From: G963668435 sp963668435
GTDB taxonomy: Bacteria > Latescibacterota > Latescibacteria > Latescibacterales > Latescibacteraceae
Reading direction: 5' to 3'
DNA length: 64,000 bases
Assembly: GCA_963668435.2 (NCBI GenBank)
Contig: CAXXSC010000006.1
Span: 124,001 to 188,000, forward strand
Part shown: positions 1 to 8,198 of the stretch, piece by piece
Layout of the letters: each line of letters begins with the position of its first letter
Numbering within the stretch: position 1 is the first letter of the stretch
Notes under the pieces: generated by a model
Told to the model about the DNA's origin: nothing
Databases searched by the model: none
The model's input: only the letters and a program-made list of their open reading frames with translations
Translations under genes and position numbers: made by a program

Positions 1-997
1 TATACAGCCTGGCCGAATCGGGATGCCCGGCAAAAGAGGACGATCCCGGCTTGTTCATCATTCCCTGATACTGGTATACAAGGATGTGATCGACATAGGG
101 TGAAAGCGCCTCGATCTGACGTTCCACACGCGAGAATGCGGCCGGGATCAGCGGGCTCCGGTAAACATCTCCCTCGAACTCAAAAATTTCCATATCAGCC
201 CAGAGCTTGACATTCGGCACCTTGTCGTGGGCTTTCCTGAGCCCCTCATAGAACGCCGGAGTCTCCTCGACTTTGGATTTTCTGACACCGATCTCATCCT
301 GATAGGCGATGATATCGATATCCAGTGCCTCGAGCTGGCGGACAAACGTATCATCGGGCACAGCGACACGGGTGCCGTAGGGAGCAATCAGCGTTTTCGT
401 TTTCGGCATCAAAGAACGGGCCAGCGCGGAACACTCGTTGGTATAACTGATGAAACGGTCGCCGAATTTTTTATTGATGTATGCCTCGTTGGGCCAGTAC
501 CAGCCGTAAAAACTTCTATGATGACCATAGCGAGCGGCAAGCTCCTCGATAGCGGCGAGACGTTTTTTCCGCGCCTCGGGATCGGCAACGATCTCCGGGC
601 TCATCCAGTCGCCGTAGAAACCGCCGCCCATGAAGAATTTGACACCGTACTTGTCACCGGCGGCAAGCACCGCCTCGATGGGATCCTCGCAGGCAATTTC
701 ATAAGGTGGGAAAATATCGGTCTTGTAAAATGCCTTATAATAGAGCGCTGTACACATGAGAACGAGATACTCGAGACCGATCTCGGAAATCTCTTTCACT
801 TTATCGTCCCACTGCGCGGCGCTGAACGAAGCGCATTCGGGATTCCAGTACACACCCTCAGCGGTATTGTGATGCTGGAACTCGAACCAGCTGCCCTCGA
901 TCTTTTTAAGGCCCCGGGGAGCTTTGAGACGTTGCCCGGCACAGGCTGACGCTGTCACGGCGGCTGTTGCCGAGGCAAGGAATGTACGGCGGTTCAT
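1..997 (-). CDS. DUF4434 domain protein, exported, 3' end outside window
   Basis: The frame is open from an ATG at 997 to the left edge (332 codons visible), so the C-terminus is missing. The leader MNRRTFLASATAAVTASACA combines a Tat-like double Arg with a hydrophobic stretch and a possible lipobox Cys, so the product is exported or lipid-anchored. The body has the look of DUF4434, a TIM-barrel family related to glycoside hydrolases: an EYLVLM strand, a YGWYWPNE motif (a Glu after a Trp-rich strand, typical of a catalytic position in such barrels), and later a WADMEIFEFEG strand. I infer a role in glycan processing. It lies 107 bases downstream of the sodium symporter, on the same strand, and may be co-transcribed with it. 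Family assignment is by eye. Confidence 0.75.
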   Translation of the reverse strand, partial: MNRRTFLASATAAVTASACAGQRLKAPRGLKKIEGSWFEFQHHNTAEGVYWNPECASFSAAQWDDKVKEISEIGLEYLVLMCTALYYKAFYKTDIFPPYEIACEDPIEAVLAAGDKYGVKFFMGGGFYGDWMSPEIVADPEARKKRLAAIEELAARYGHHRSFYGWYWPNEAYINKKFGDRFISYTNECSALARSLMPKTKTLIAPYGTRVAVPDDTFVRQLEALDIDIIAYQDEIGVRKSKVEETPAFYEGLRKAHDKVPNVKLWADMEIFEFEGDVYRSPLIPAAFSRVERQIEALSPYVDHILVYQYQGMMNKPGSSSFAGHPDSARLY

Positions 998-1057
998 CGT
1001 ATGCATTATCCTACTCCATGAATAATATGTATGAGATATCAATGTCCGAATGAACTA

Positions 1058-1085
1058 TCCCGGCTAAAAGTCCGAGGAATTCTTT
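1058..1085. repeat. CCGAGGAATTCT-type short intergenic repeat
   Basis: A short element of the form CCCGG-spacer-TCCGAGGAATTCTTT, with a partly self-complementary core. Similar elements sit in other gaps near 16450-16485, 31512-31536, 35652-35690 and 42964-43000. It lies between two minus-strand genes. Function is unknown. Confidence 0.45.
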
Positions 1086-1104
1086 AAAAAAATCTTCATC
1101 CGTG

Positions 1105-2577
1105 TCAGGCGGCTGTGCCGTCTCCATGTTTTTCGAGGACGAATGCCGCGGCAAGCTGCACAATCGCCGCAACCGGATACCACCAGAAGAAACTGACACC
1201 GAGACGCTGAAGCCCTAAAACTGAGGCGACCGACAGCACTGTCCCGACCGCAACGCCGCGCCAGTTCCCGCGCCCCATGAGCGCCAGAAGTGAGATGCCC
1301 AGCAGCGAGCCATAAACATAACCCGGCACCGCAAGTCCCAGTTTGAGGAGCCCGTCGCTGGAAAACGAGTGCAGGAAAACAGCGAGCAGCGAGAGAATCG
1401 CTGCCCAGACAACAACCGCGGCTTTCGACACCCACAGGTAATGGTTTTCATCGGCATCGGGCCTTATGTGAGGACGGTAGATGCCGGAAACGAATGTCTG
1501 CGAAAGGGCGGCAAGGGCTGAATCCAGTGTCGAGATGCCCGCGGCAAACAAAGAGGCGATAATGATGCCGGAGACACCGCGCGGGATTTCGGTGACAATG
1601 AAATACGGGAAAATCCGGTCGGCCTCGCGGCTGATGAGCTCGCCCTCGGCCACGGGAAGGGGGTTGATCGTATAAAACGCGACGAGCCCCAAACCCACGG
1701 CGGCCATGAGCCATGACAGGCTCACCCCGGTGGTGGCGAAATAAAGGGCTTTCCTCGCCTCTCGCGGATTTTTGCAGCACATGAGACGCTGTGTGCTCAC
1801 CTGATCTATAGCATCCTGCCCGAACTGGAAGAACGAGCAGCCGAAAATGCCCACCCAGAGCGTATAGGTCTTGCGCGGATCGAGGGAAAGGTCGACAAGG
1901 GTGAGCTTGGCCTTTTCATCTGCTATTGCGAACAGTTCGCTAAGACCGCCGGGGAGGATATTCAATATCCAGCCAAGGGCGAATACCGCGCCGACAGTGA
2001 AAATGGCGAACTGCACAAGATCGGTCCAGATAACCGTGGTAATCCCGCCCATGATAGTCCAAATCATGGAGAAAACGCCTATCACGGCGACACAGGCGAC
2101 CAGCGGCTGTCCTGTGACAACCGAGAGGATCAGCGCGGTGGACAAAAGCCGCACCCCCTGGCTCATCACAGCGCCGGCCATAAAAAGGAAACGCGCGAGC
2201 TGTGAGCTGTTCCTGCCGAGCCGTTTCTCCATGAAATCGTAAGGGCTGTATATCTCCTCCTCGTAGTAGGCGCGAATGAAAAACCGGGCCATGAAAACAT
2301 TGCCGAGGGCAAAACCGAGTGTCATCTGGAGATAGGTAAGATTGCCGCCCTGCATGTAGATCGCGGCGGGGACCGAGATAAAAGTCAGGGCACTCGCCTG
2401 GGTTGCTATGAGCGAACCGCCGACAGCCCACCAGGGCATGTTCCTGTCACCGAGGAAAAAGCCGCGCAGGCTTTTGGTTTTCCCGCGGTTCAGGTGCCCG
2501 ATCAAAGTGGTGCCGCCGAGGAAAAGCAGAAGGATGATCCAGTTGATCAAACCGAATGTGACCGGTGCTGATTCCAT
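1105..2577 (-). CDS. Sodium:solute symporter (SSS family)
   Basis: A 490-residue polytopic membrane protein with about 13 hydrophobic segments, the usual size for the SSS/SGLT family. N-terminal landmarks are GFFLGDRNMPWWAVGGSLIATQ (residues about 39-60) and the TM segment with SALTFISVPAAIY, both characteristic of the family; a GGITTVIWTDLVQ segment follows near residue 177. It probably takes up a sugar, sialic acid or other organic solute with Na+; the substrate cannot be read from sequence. AAAGGT lies 6 bases before the ATG. It lies upstream of the DUF4434 gene and downstream of the FAD oxidoreductase, all on the same strand, which suggests uptake and breakdown of one substrate. Confidence 0.9.
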   Translation of the reverse strand: MESAPVTFGLINWIILLLFLGGTTLIGHLNRGKTKSLRGFFLGDRNMPWWAVGGSLIATQASALTFISVPAAIYMQGGNLTYLQMTLGFALGNVFMARFFIRAYYEEEIYSPYDFMEKRLGRNSSQLARFLFMAGAVMSQGVRLLSTALILSVVTGQPLVACVAVIGVFSMIWTIMGGITTVIWTDLVQFAIFTVGAVFALGWILNILPGGLSELFAIADEKAKLTLVDLSLDPRKTYTLWVGIFGCSFFQFGQDAIDQVSTQRLMCCKNPREARKALYFATTGVSLSWLMAAVGLGLVAFYTINPLPVAEGELISREADRIFPYFIVTEIPRGVSGIIIASLFAAGISTLDSALAALSQTFVSGIYRPHIRPDADENHYLWVSKAAVVVWAAILSLLAVFLHSFSSDGLLKLGLAVPGYVYGSLLGISLLALMGRGNWRGVAVGTVLSVASVLGLQRLGVSFFWWYPVAAIVQLAAAFVLEKHGDGTAA

Positions 2578-2707
2578 GTTAAACCTTTATCGAAAATCGT
2601 GTTGTGACCGATTGTGACCGATGTATGCCGACATCTGCCAATAATATGAGTATTTATTTGAACAAGTCTCAGTATTTTTGTCAGTTACGTTGATCTCGCA
2701 ATCCAGC

Positions 2708-2804
2708 GTTGCCGTCGAAGCGGCAACAGCGTTTGAGACGGCACAATTCCTTCAGAAATTAAAGGGGTCCGCCGACCCCTCCCCGGTGACAGTCCAAAGG
2801 ACTG
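2708..2804 (+). repeat. Hairpin-mosaic repeat, copy a
   Basis: An intergenic array of hairpins: GTTGCCG/CGGCAAC at 2708-2727, GGGGTC/GACCCC at 2764-2779 and CAGTCC/GGACTG at 2790-2804. The same layout recurs about ten times in the window with different stem sequences. This copy lacks the AACC...GGTT hairpin seen in others. No open frame is conserved. Confidence 0.7.
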
Positions 2805-2927
2805 TTCCGGTCAGTTTGCCAGCATCGCCGTCCGTTGCCGAATTATTACGCTCGATTCTGCGTTTGCAGGATTTCACAACCATCAGGCACGAGATGAAAC
2901 AGATACCACTGATCTTTCATCCTTGAT

Positions 2928-4304
2928 CTATAATATCGCGCTGCCTTCAAGAAGCGCTTTCCTGACATCCTCATAGTCGACATTCCCGATTTCGCCGCCC
3001 GTTTTCGAAGCAAGCGCCGCAATGACACCACAGGCCTGGCCAGTCGCCATGGCGACTGGTGATATTCTCACAGCCGCCAGCGCCTCGTGATTTGCGCCAA
3101 GAGCCCGTCCTGCCGCAAGAAGGTTCGAGGGTGTCCCGGCGATGAGCGAGCGCATGGGAATGCTGTAGGCCGCCTCGGGCGAAAGATGTGTCGAGTTTGT
3201 CTGAACCTTGTCGGGAGAATGAATGTCGATCGGATAGCCGCCGCGTGCGATTGTATCGGGAAACTCACGGGCCGCGACAAGGTCCTCGGCGGTAAGGAGG
3301 TACTGCCCCACGATATGCCGCGACTCACGGATACCGATGTGGGACGGGCTTCCGAGGTTGACAGCGTTCTCGAAACCGGGGCAGTGGGCTTTCAGGAAAC
3401 GGAAAAGCTCCCGGCACTGCTCGCGCCCTTCTTTCTCGGCGCGGCTGATATCATCGGGATCGGCGGGATCAAGCCCCTGAACGCGGGTGGTGTTCATAAT
3501 GAAAACACCCTCGGTGGCGGTCTCGAAAAAGAGCACGAGGTCACGCGGAATCGTCAGCTCCCCCGATACCAGCGCCTCGTTCCACTGGGAGAGATACCCG
3601 GCGAGACTGATACGCGGCGTTGTCTTGAGACGGGCAATTCCCTGCTCCGCACCGAAAGTGAAATGGAAATTATCGGGATTGGCGATGGCGTAGTCCCTGA
3701 TACGGGCGCTGTCAACGTTGCCGAGCTTGAGATTCATGGTCATGGGCTGGGTAGCGTTGTCGCCCTCGCGGCCTTTCGTGCAGGAGGCACCGGACAGGAA
3801 AGCCAGTTCAGCGTCACCGGTGGCATCGACAAAGGCTGTGGCCCTGAAACGTTCGAGCCCGCCTTTGCCCGCGGCTATCACACTTTCAATCAGCCCGTTT
3901 TCCGTAACCGTGTCGGCAAGAACGCTGTGGTAGCGTATCCGTGCGCCGGATTCAGCCAGCATGGTCTCCAGCACTGTTTTCATTGCCTCGCTGTCAAACG
4001 GTGTTACAGTCGAGCAGTAGGTGATGCTGTCCGGAATGTGACCGGGACTTGCCCCCTCGTCCATGAGACGGTCGACTATTTCCTGTGCGATGCCGCCGAC
4101 AAGCTGACGTCCCGCGCGGTTGTGGAATCCCATCATCGGTCCGACACCCATCGCGGTCCATGCGCCGCCGGGGAAACCGTGACGTTCCAGAACGAGCACC
4201 TCAGCGCCTTCACGTGCCGCGGCAACCGCCGCCACTATTCCCGATGCGCCCGCACCGGCAACAATGACATCGGCCGACAAGCTTTCTTTTACGTTCAATT
4301 GCAT
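2928..4304 (-). CDS. FAD-dependent oxidoreductase (FAD_oxidored family)
   Basis: Residues 9-36 form a Rossmann fold with the dinucleotide motif GAGASG and an acidic strand end (LVLE), followed by GFPGGAWT; the protein is about 458 residues. This matches the FAD_oxidored (pfam12831) group, which resembles fumarate-reductase flavoproteins and is common in Planctomycetes and FCB genomes beside carbohydrate genes. A second FAD-contact motif, ATAFVDATGDAELA, lies mid-protein, and an AAGRALGANHEALAAVR segment closes the FAD site. There is no signal peptide, so it is cytoplasmic. I chose the ATG at 4304, which has AGAGGA six bases upstream; an in-frame ATG at 4322 is an alternative. The substrate is unknown. 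Confidence 0.85.
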   Translation of the reverse strand: MQLNVKESLSADVIVAGAGASGIVAAVAAAREGAEVLVLERHGFPGGAWTAMGVGPMMGFHNRAGRQLVGGIAQEIVDRLMDEGASPGHIPDSITYCSTVTPFDSEAMKTVLETMLAESGARIRYHSVLADTVTENGLIESVIAAGKGGLERFRATAFVDATGDAELAFLSGASCTKGREGDNATQPMTMNLKLGNVDSARIRDYAIANPDNFHFTFGAEQGIARLKTTPRISLAGYLSQWNEALVSGELTIPRDLVLFFETATEGVFIMNTTRVQGLDPADPDDISRAEKEGREQCRELFRFLKAHCPGFENAVNLGSPSHIGIRESRHIVGQYLLTAEDLVAAREFPDTIARGGYPIDIHSPDKVQTNSTHLSPEAAYSIPMRSLIAGTPSNLLAAGRALGANHEALAAVRISPVAMATGQACGVIAALASKTGGEIGNVDYEDVRKALLEGSAIL

Positions 4305-4702
4305 TGTGCTTCCTCTATTCATGTGAAACCTTTCAATTCAATATTTTCCTATAAAAAGACCGGCTATGCTTTTCAGGAGCAAACAACATTTTTTCAACCC
4401 CCTTTTTCCTTTGACAGAAAAAGGGCAGCGTACGGCGACGCAACGACGTACAGCGGCTCACTCAGCACACACTTCGCAGAAATATAAAGGGGCCTTGCCC
4501 CCTTTCGGAGTGGACGTGGGAACCATAAAGTGATGGTTCACCGGTGACAGTCATCGGGGCAGTCCGAAGGACTGTTCCGGTCAGTTTATCAGTACCAACG
4601 TCGACACCGGATTTGTGTCGCATTCACCAAATTATTACGCCTGCCTCTTCGTTTGCTGACATTCACAACCATCAGGTTCAAGTTTACCGGACACTTATGC
4701 TT
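4305..4702. repeat. Intergenic region with hairpin-mosaic repeat, copy b
   Basis: There is no supported gene here. Within it, 4489-4574 holds repeat hairpins H1 (GGGGC/GCCCC, 4489-4501), H2 (AACCAT/ATGGTT around AAAGTG, 4521-4538) and H3 (CAGTCC/GGACTG, 4560-4574). The order matches the copies at 24157-24243 (inverted) and 51702-51771. A separate segment at 4398-4432 pairs a CCCTTTTTC run with GAAAAAGGG. Confidence 0.65.
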
Positions 4703-5392
4703 TCAGTCCTTGAGTGATTCCATGAGCATTCGTTTCATTTCGGCATCATCCGCCGGGGGAAGTTCGGATAGAGCACCGTTTCCGCCGAGCACAAGAATGC
4801 GGGTCGCGATCCTGAGCATATCCTCGGGAATATGCGACACATAAAGCACGGTGGTCCTTTTCGCCTCGAGCTGACGGGCCAGAAGTGAGAACATCGTATC
4901 CTTGATCTGGAGATCGAGGGCGGCAAAAGGCTCGTCCAGGATAAGCAATGTGGGATTCACCGCGAAAGCCCGCGCGAGCGACACCCGCTGCGCCATACCG
5001 CCGGACAGGGTGCCGGGATAATGATCGAAGAAACCCTCCAGTCCCATTTCCGCGAGCTGTGACGACGCTGTTTTCTGCGCCTCTTCCGGGCTCATGCCCA
5101 ATGTTTCCAGAGGGAGCGCCACATTCTCGATCGCCGTTTTCCAGGGCAGGAGACGCGCCTCCTGGAAAACATAACCGATACGCATCGTTTCCGGCCTGTT
5201 CACCGTACCCTCGCTGGGCGGAAACAGCCCGGCGGCCAGTTTCAGCAGTGTCGATTTTCCCGAACCGCTCCTGCCGAAAATGCCGACACTGTCGTTTTCG
5301 CTGACCGTGAATGAAATGCCGTCGAGCACGCGGCGGCCGTTGAAATCCATGCTGACCGAGTCGAAGGACAGTGCTGTTTTCAGTGTTTCCAT
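4703..5392 (-). CDS. ABC transporter ATP-binding protein, NitT/TauT type
   Basis: A 229-residue ATPase of the SsuB/TauB/NrtD class. Walker A GRSGSGKST is at residues 40-48, then a Q-loop (YVFQEARLLPW), the signature LSGGMAQR, Walker B LLILDEPFAALD and a switch His in VSHIPED. It powers import with the permease whose 3' end overlaps its start by 13 bases, a layout implying translational coupling. GGAGG lies 9 bases before the ATG. Substrates of the class include aliphatic sulfonates, nitrate, taurine and thiamine precursors; which applies here is not visible. Confidence 0.92.
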   Translation of the reverse strand: METLKTALSFDSVSMDFNGRRVLDGISFTVSENDSVGIFGRSGSGKSTLLKLAAGLFPPSEGTVNRPETMRIGYVFQEARLLPWKTAIENVALPLETLGMSPEEAQKTASSQLAEMGLEGFFDHYPGTLSGGMAQRVSLARAFAVNPTLLILDEPFAALDLQIKDTMFSLLARQLEAKRTTVLYVSHIPEDMLRIATRILVLGGNGALSELPPADDAEMKRMLMESLKD

Positions 5393-6159
5393 CGCATTAT
5401 CCTCCGCTCGACCGGTTTGATCATCAGGTACTCAATGACTGCGACAATGGCGATGCAGATAAACACCCACGCGAAAAGCCGTGCGGTGTCGATGGTACTC
5501 CGCGCAAGCGAGAGCGCGTGTCCGATTCCCTCAGAGGCGCCCATGACCTCGGCGAGGATCACGATCCTCACGCCCATTCCGGTGGCGACAACCATGGCCG
5601 ACGCCACATGGCTCATGACCGCCGGGATATAGATATGCCGTATTTTCTGCCCGCTTGTCATACAGTAAACCGCGGCCATTTCAGTGAGCCTGCTGTCCAC
5701 CATATCGAGGCCGCGTACGGTATTGACATAGACAAGCGGCGAAAGCAAAATCGAGGTGATGAACACCACCATGCCGGAGCCCATGCCGAACCAGAGCATA
5801 GCGATCACCACGACCACCACGGCGGGGACGCTCATGACAATCCAGCGCAGGGGTTCGAGAAGGTGCCGGACTGTACTGTTGAGACCGGCGGCAAGCCCCA
5901 GAAAGAAACCGGCTGTTCCGCCGATCGCGACACCGAGCACGATACGCCATATGCTTGCAGCGATCTGAATCCAGAACTGGGTGCTCCCGGCCATGGAGAA
6001 CAGCGCAGCAGCAGTCTCCACCGGTGTCGCAAGGACAATACGTGGCATGAAGAAGCTCAACACCTGCCACGCAGCAACAATGCAGGCACTGCCCGCGACA
6101 CCGAGCATGAGGGCGCGTTTCGAGCCGTTGTCTTTCACTTGCCTGTCCGATTCGTTCAT
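5380..6159 (-). CDS. ABC transporter permease, NitT/TauT type
   Basis: A 259-residue inner-membrane protein with about six hydrophobic segments. The coupling (EAA) loop is seen as ...AAVYCMTSGQKIRHIYIPAV, and the fold matches the BPD_transp_1 domain of SsuC/TauC. It lies between the solute-binding protein upstream (71-base gap) and the ATPase (13-base overlap) and forms the channel of the importer. The ribosome site is weak (GGCGG four bases before ATG). It is of normal length with no visible defects. Confidence 0.92.
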   Translation of the reverse strand: MNESDRQVKDNGSKRALMLGVAGSACIVAAWQVLSFFMPRIVLATPVETAAALFSMAGSTQFWIQIAASIWRIVLGVAIGGTAGFFLGLAAGLNSTVRHLLEPLRWIVMSVPAVVVVVIAMLWFGMGSGMVVFITSILLSPLVYVNTVRGLDMVDSRLTEMAAVYCMTSGQKIRHIYIPAVMSHVASAMVVATGMGVRIVILAEVMGASEGIGHALSLARSTIDTARLFAWVFICIAIVAVIEYLMIKPVERRIMRWKH

Positions 6160-6230
6160 ATTGCCGCCATATTACTATAAATGCTTATAAAACATGGGTA
6201 ACCGCAGCTCTGGGTCCGCACATTTCGCGG

Positions 6231-7223
6231 TCACGGTTTCAGGTAAAAACTGTCGCCGGGCAGTTTTCCGCCGATCCGCGCAGGATTGGCGGCAAGGATC
6301 GCCGAGAAAAACGTTTCCAGCGATTTCCGTGCTTCAGAGGCCGTTTCATAGCGCATTACCACATGATGCATGGCATCCTCGACACCCGCGGCCTCCACAC
6401 CGGGAAAACGCGCGGCAACCATTGCGGCAGTCTCAGCGGGATGCGCAGAACACCATTCAAGCGCCGCTTCGTAATCGCGGCAGAATGCCGGGGTCACAGC
6501 TGTTTTCGCCTGGGTGCCCTCTGTCACGGCGACCGCACCGATAGGGAGTTCATTGCCCCCGCCTTTCAGCGCCGCCCACTCGTCCTGAAGGTCGATTGCC
6601 CGGTAAAAAAGCCTGCCTTCCCCAGCCTCGCCCGAGGCCGCTTTCTTTAAAAGCATGGAGAGGTCGGGTTCGGCAAGAAGGGCGTGGTCCGCCCCGCCGG
6701 TCAGAAGCAGGCGCGAGGCATCCTGCGGCGTGGTCACGAAACGCAGGTCGAAATCATGCTCAGGATCGAATCCACGTTCACGAGCGACCTCCTCGAACAC
6801 GATGTGGGGCATGTCTCCGCGGAACGGCATGACAATGCTTTCACCCTTGAAATCGGCAAGGCTGGTTTTCGTGCTGTCGCTCGTGACTATCCAGAGGACT
6901 TTCCACACAGAGACCGCGGCAAGAGAAAGCCCTGCGCCCTTGTTATGGAATATGGCGGCCACGTTCGAGGGCAATCCGAAAAAGTCGGCCTGACCACCCG
7001 CTATCAGCGCCTTGAGCTGGTCGGGATCGTTCCAGACCACAACCTCGTAATCGACCGGGCCATCCACCGCCTCCATCCTGAGGAACGGGTAAACCAGCGG
7101 CCCGAACGGCGCAGTCAGCACCACGCTGTCATGATCGCGCCCGCCGCATGAGGCAGAGACAAGCAGCACGGCCAAGAGCAGCAGAACAGGTATCGCGGCC
7201 TTTCTGTTAAAATATGATATCAT
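6231..7223 (-). CDS. ABC transporter substrate-binding lipoprotein (NitT/TauT type)
   Basis: A lipoprotein leader (MISYFNRKAAIPVLLLLAVL then VSASCGG) places it on the outer face of the inner membrane. The mature part resembles NMT1/SsuA-like periplasmic binding proteins: an early LTAPFGPLVYPFLRMEA segment and DPDQLKALIAGGQADFFGLP, where the 'count of a trial ligand' loop is typical. It is the first gene of the importer operon and delivers ligand to the permease. I place the start at the ATG at 7223, directly before the leader. In-frame ATGs at 7238 and 7283 lack better ribosome sites, so the start is uncertain. Confidence 0.85.
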   Translation of the reverse strand: MISYFNRKAAIPVLLLLAVLLVSASCGGRDHDSVVLTAPFGPLVYPFLRMEAVDGPVDYEVVVWNDPDQLKALIAGGQADFFGLPSNVAAIFHNKGAGLSLAAVSVWKVLWIVTSDSTKTSLADFKGESIVMPFRGDMPHIVFEEVARERGFDPEHDFDLRFVTTPQDASRLLLTGGADHALLAEPDLSMLLKKAASGEAGEGRLFYRAIDLQDEWAALKGGGNELPIGAVAVTEGTQAKTAVTPAFCRDYEAALEWCSAHPAETAAMVAARFPGVEAAGVEDAMHHVVMRYETASEARKSLETFFSAILAANPARIGGKLPGDSFYLKP

Positions 7224-7337
7224 TGTCCGGTAATCCATTATTTTACAAGCTGATAAAAACATCTGTATTTTCACATTACCCATTGCAGTCAGTCAGTGAC
7301 AACCTGTATTCTTTCAACTTTGATACTTATGCGATGG

Positions 7338-7976
7338 TTATGAATGCGCTATCCTCAGGTCGCCGAGATGGTCGGTCTCGTTAGCGAGGACAAGCCTCCA
7401 GCCGCCGCCGTTGCGCTCGAGCACATGGATACTGCCCATCTCGATGGAGCGGCCCATGAGCTCCTCGTTGGGAATACCGAGCAGGGCCGAGAGAATGCCC
7501 CTGATCACACCCTTGTGAAGCACCGCGATCGCGGGCAGTTCGCTGTCGCCGAACACCTGAAGCGCCGTTTCCTGCACGCGGCCCACAAACCCCTCGCGGC
7601 TGTCGCCCTCGGGGAAAGCATCGAGTTTCCGTTCCACCAGCCAGCGCTGATGATAGTCCGGGTAGCGGTCGGCGATCTCCTCCTCGCTGAGCCCCTCGAA
7701 AATGCCGAAATCGATCTCCCGGAAACCCTCGATAATTTCGTGCCGCAAGCCATTCGTCACGCCCTCGAGTGCCAGACGGGCACTTTCCTGCGAACGGTCA
7801 AGCGGGCTCACGAACACGCGTTTAAAATCAAAGTCACGAAGCGCCTCTTTAGAGCGTCGCATCTGTTCTCTGCCGAGATCGGACAGCGGGATATCGGTGG
7901 CACCGTAATAGCGGATCGAGGACTGTCCGGAGGTTTCACCGTGGCGGAGGAGGACAAGGACGGTTTTATCTGTCAT
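7338..7976 (-). CDS. Histidine phosphatase family protein (phosphoglycerate-mutase-like)
   Basis: The active-site RHGE motif sits near residue 10 (VLVLLRHGET), followed by YGATDIPLSDLGREQ, an Arg in FVSPLDRSQESA, the acid/base Glu in FREIDFGIFEGLS and the second catalytic His in AVLHKGVIRG. All the elements of a two-histidine phosphatase (GpmB/CobC-like) are present. The fold does not tell phosphatase from mutase or name the substrate. I chose the ATG at 7976, the last one before the motif, with a GAG 9 bases upstream; ATG 7985 is possible. It stands alone between the importer and a divergent gene. Confidence 0.87.
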   Translation of the reverse strand: MTDKTVLVLLRHGETSGQSSIRYYGATDIPLSDLGREQMRRSKEALRDFDFKRVFVSPLDRSQESARLALEGVTNGLRHEIIEGFREIDFGIFEGLSEEEIADRYPDYHQRWLVERKLDAFPEGDSREGFVGRVQETALQVFGDSELPAIAVLHKGVIRGILSALLGIPNEELMGRSIEMGSIHVLERNGGGWRLVLANETDHLGDLRIAHS

Positions 7977-8198
7977 AACATTCATCTCGAATTTAAACAC
8001 TGTTAACCCGGGTGTGAACATGGTAGCCGAAGCCATCATTCAGTATAACATAATAGTTTCAGGAAAAGAATGAAATCGGCAATTTATTTCCGCCACACAA
8101 AGCATAATTGGCATATTCAAAGATTCTTATTGACTTTCAGGTCCGCCGGTAGATACTTATAAAAAATGCGATCATCCTCTCTCTCACACTGGGGTGCC

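Noticed and set aside
227..949. A 240-codon plus-strand frame at the left end
   Set aside because: Antisense to the DUF4434 frame, which carries a leader and family motifs.
3087..4487. A 466-codon frame opposite the FAD oxidoreductase
   Set aside because: Antisense shadow of a clear FAD enzyme; low-complexity composition and no family.
5681..6070. A 129-codon minus-strand frame inside the permease gene
   Set aside because: It is an out-of-frame shadow of the permease.
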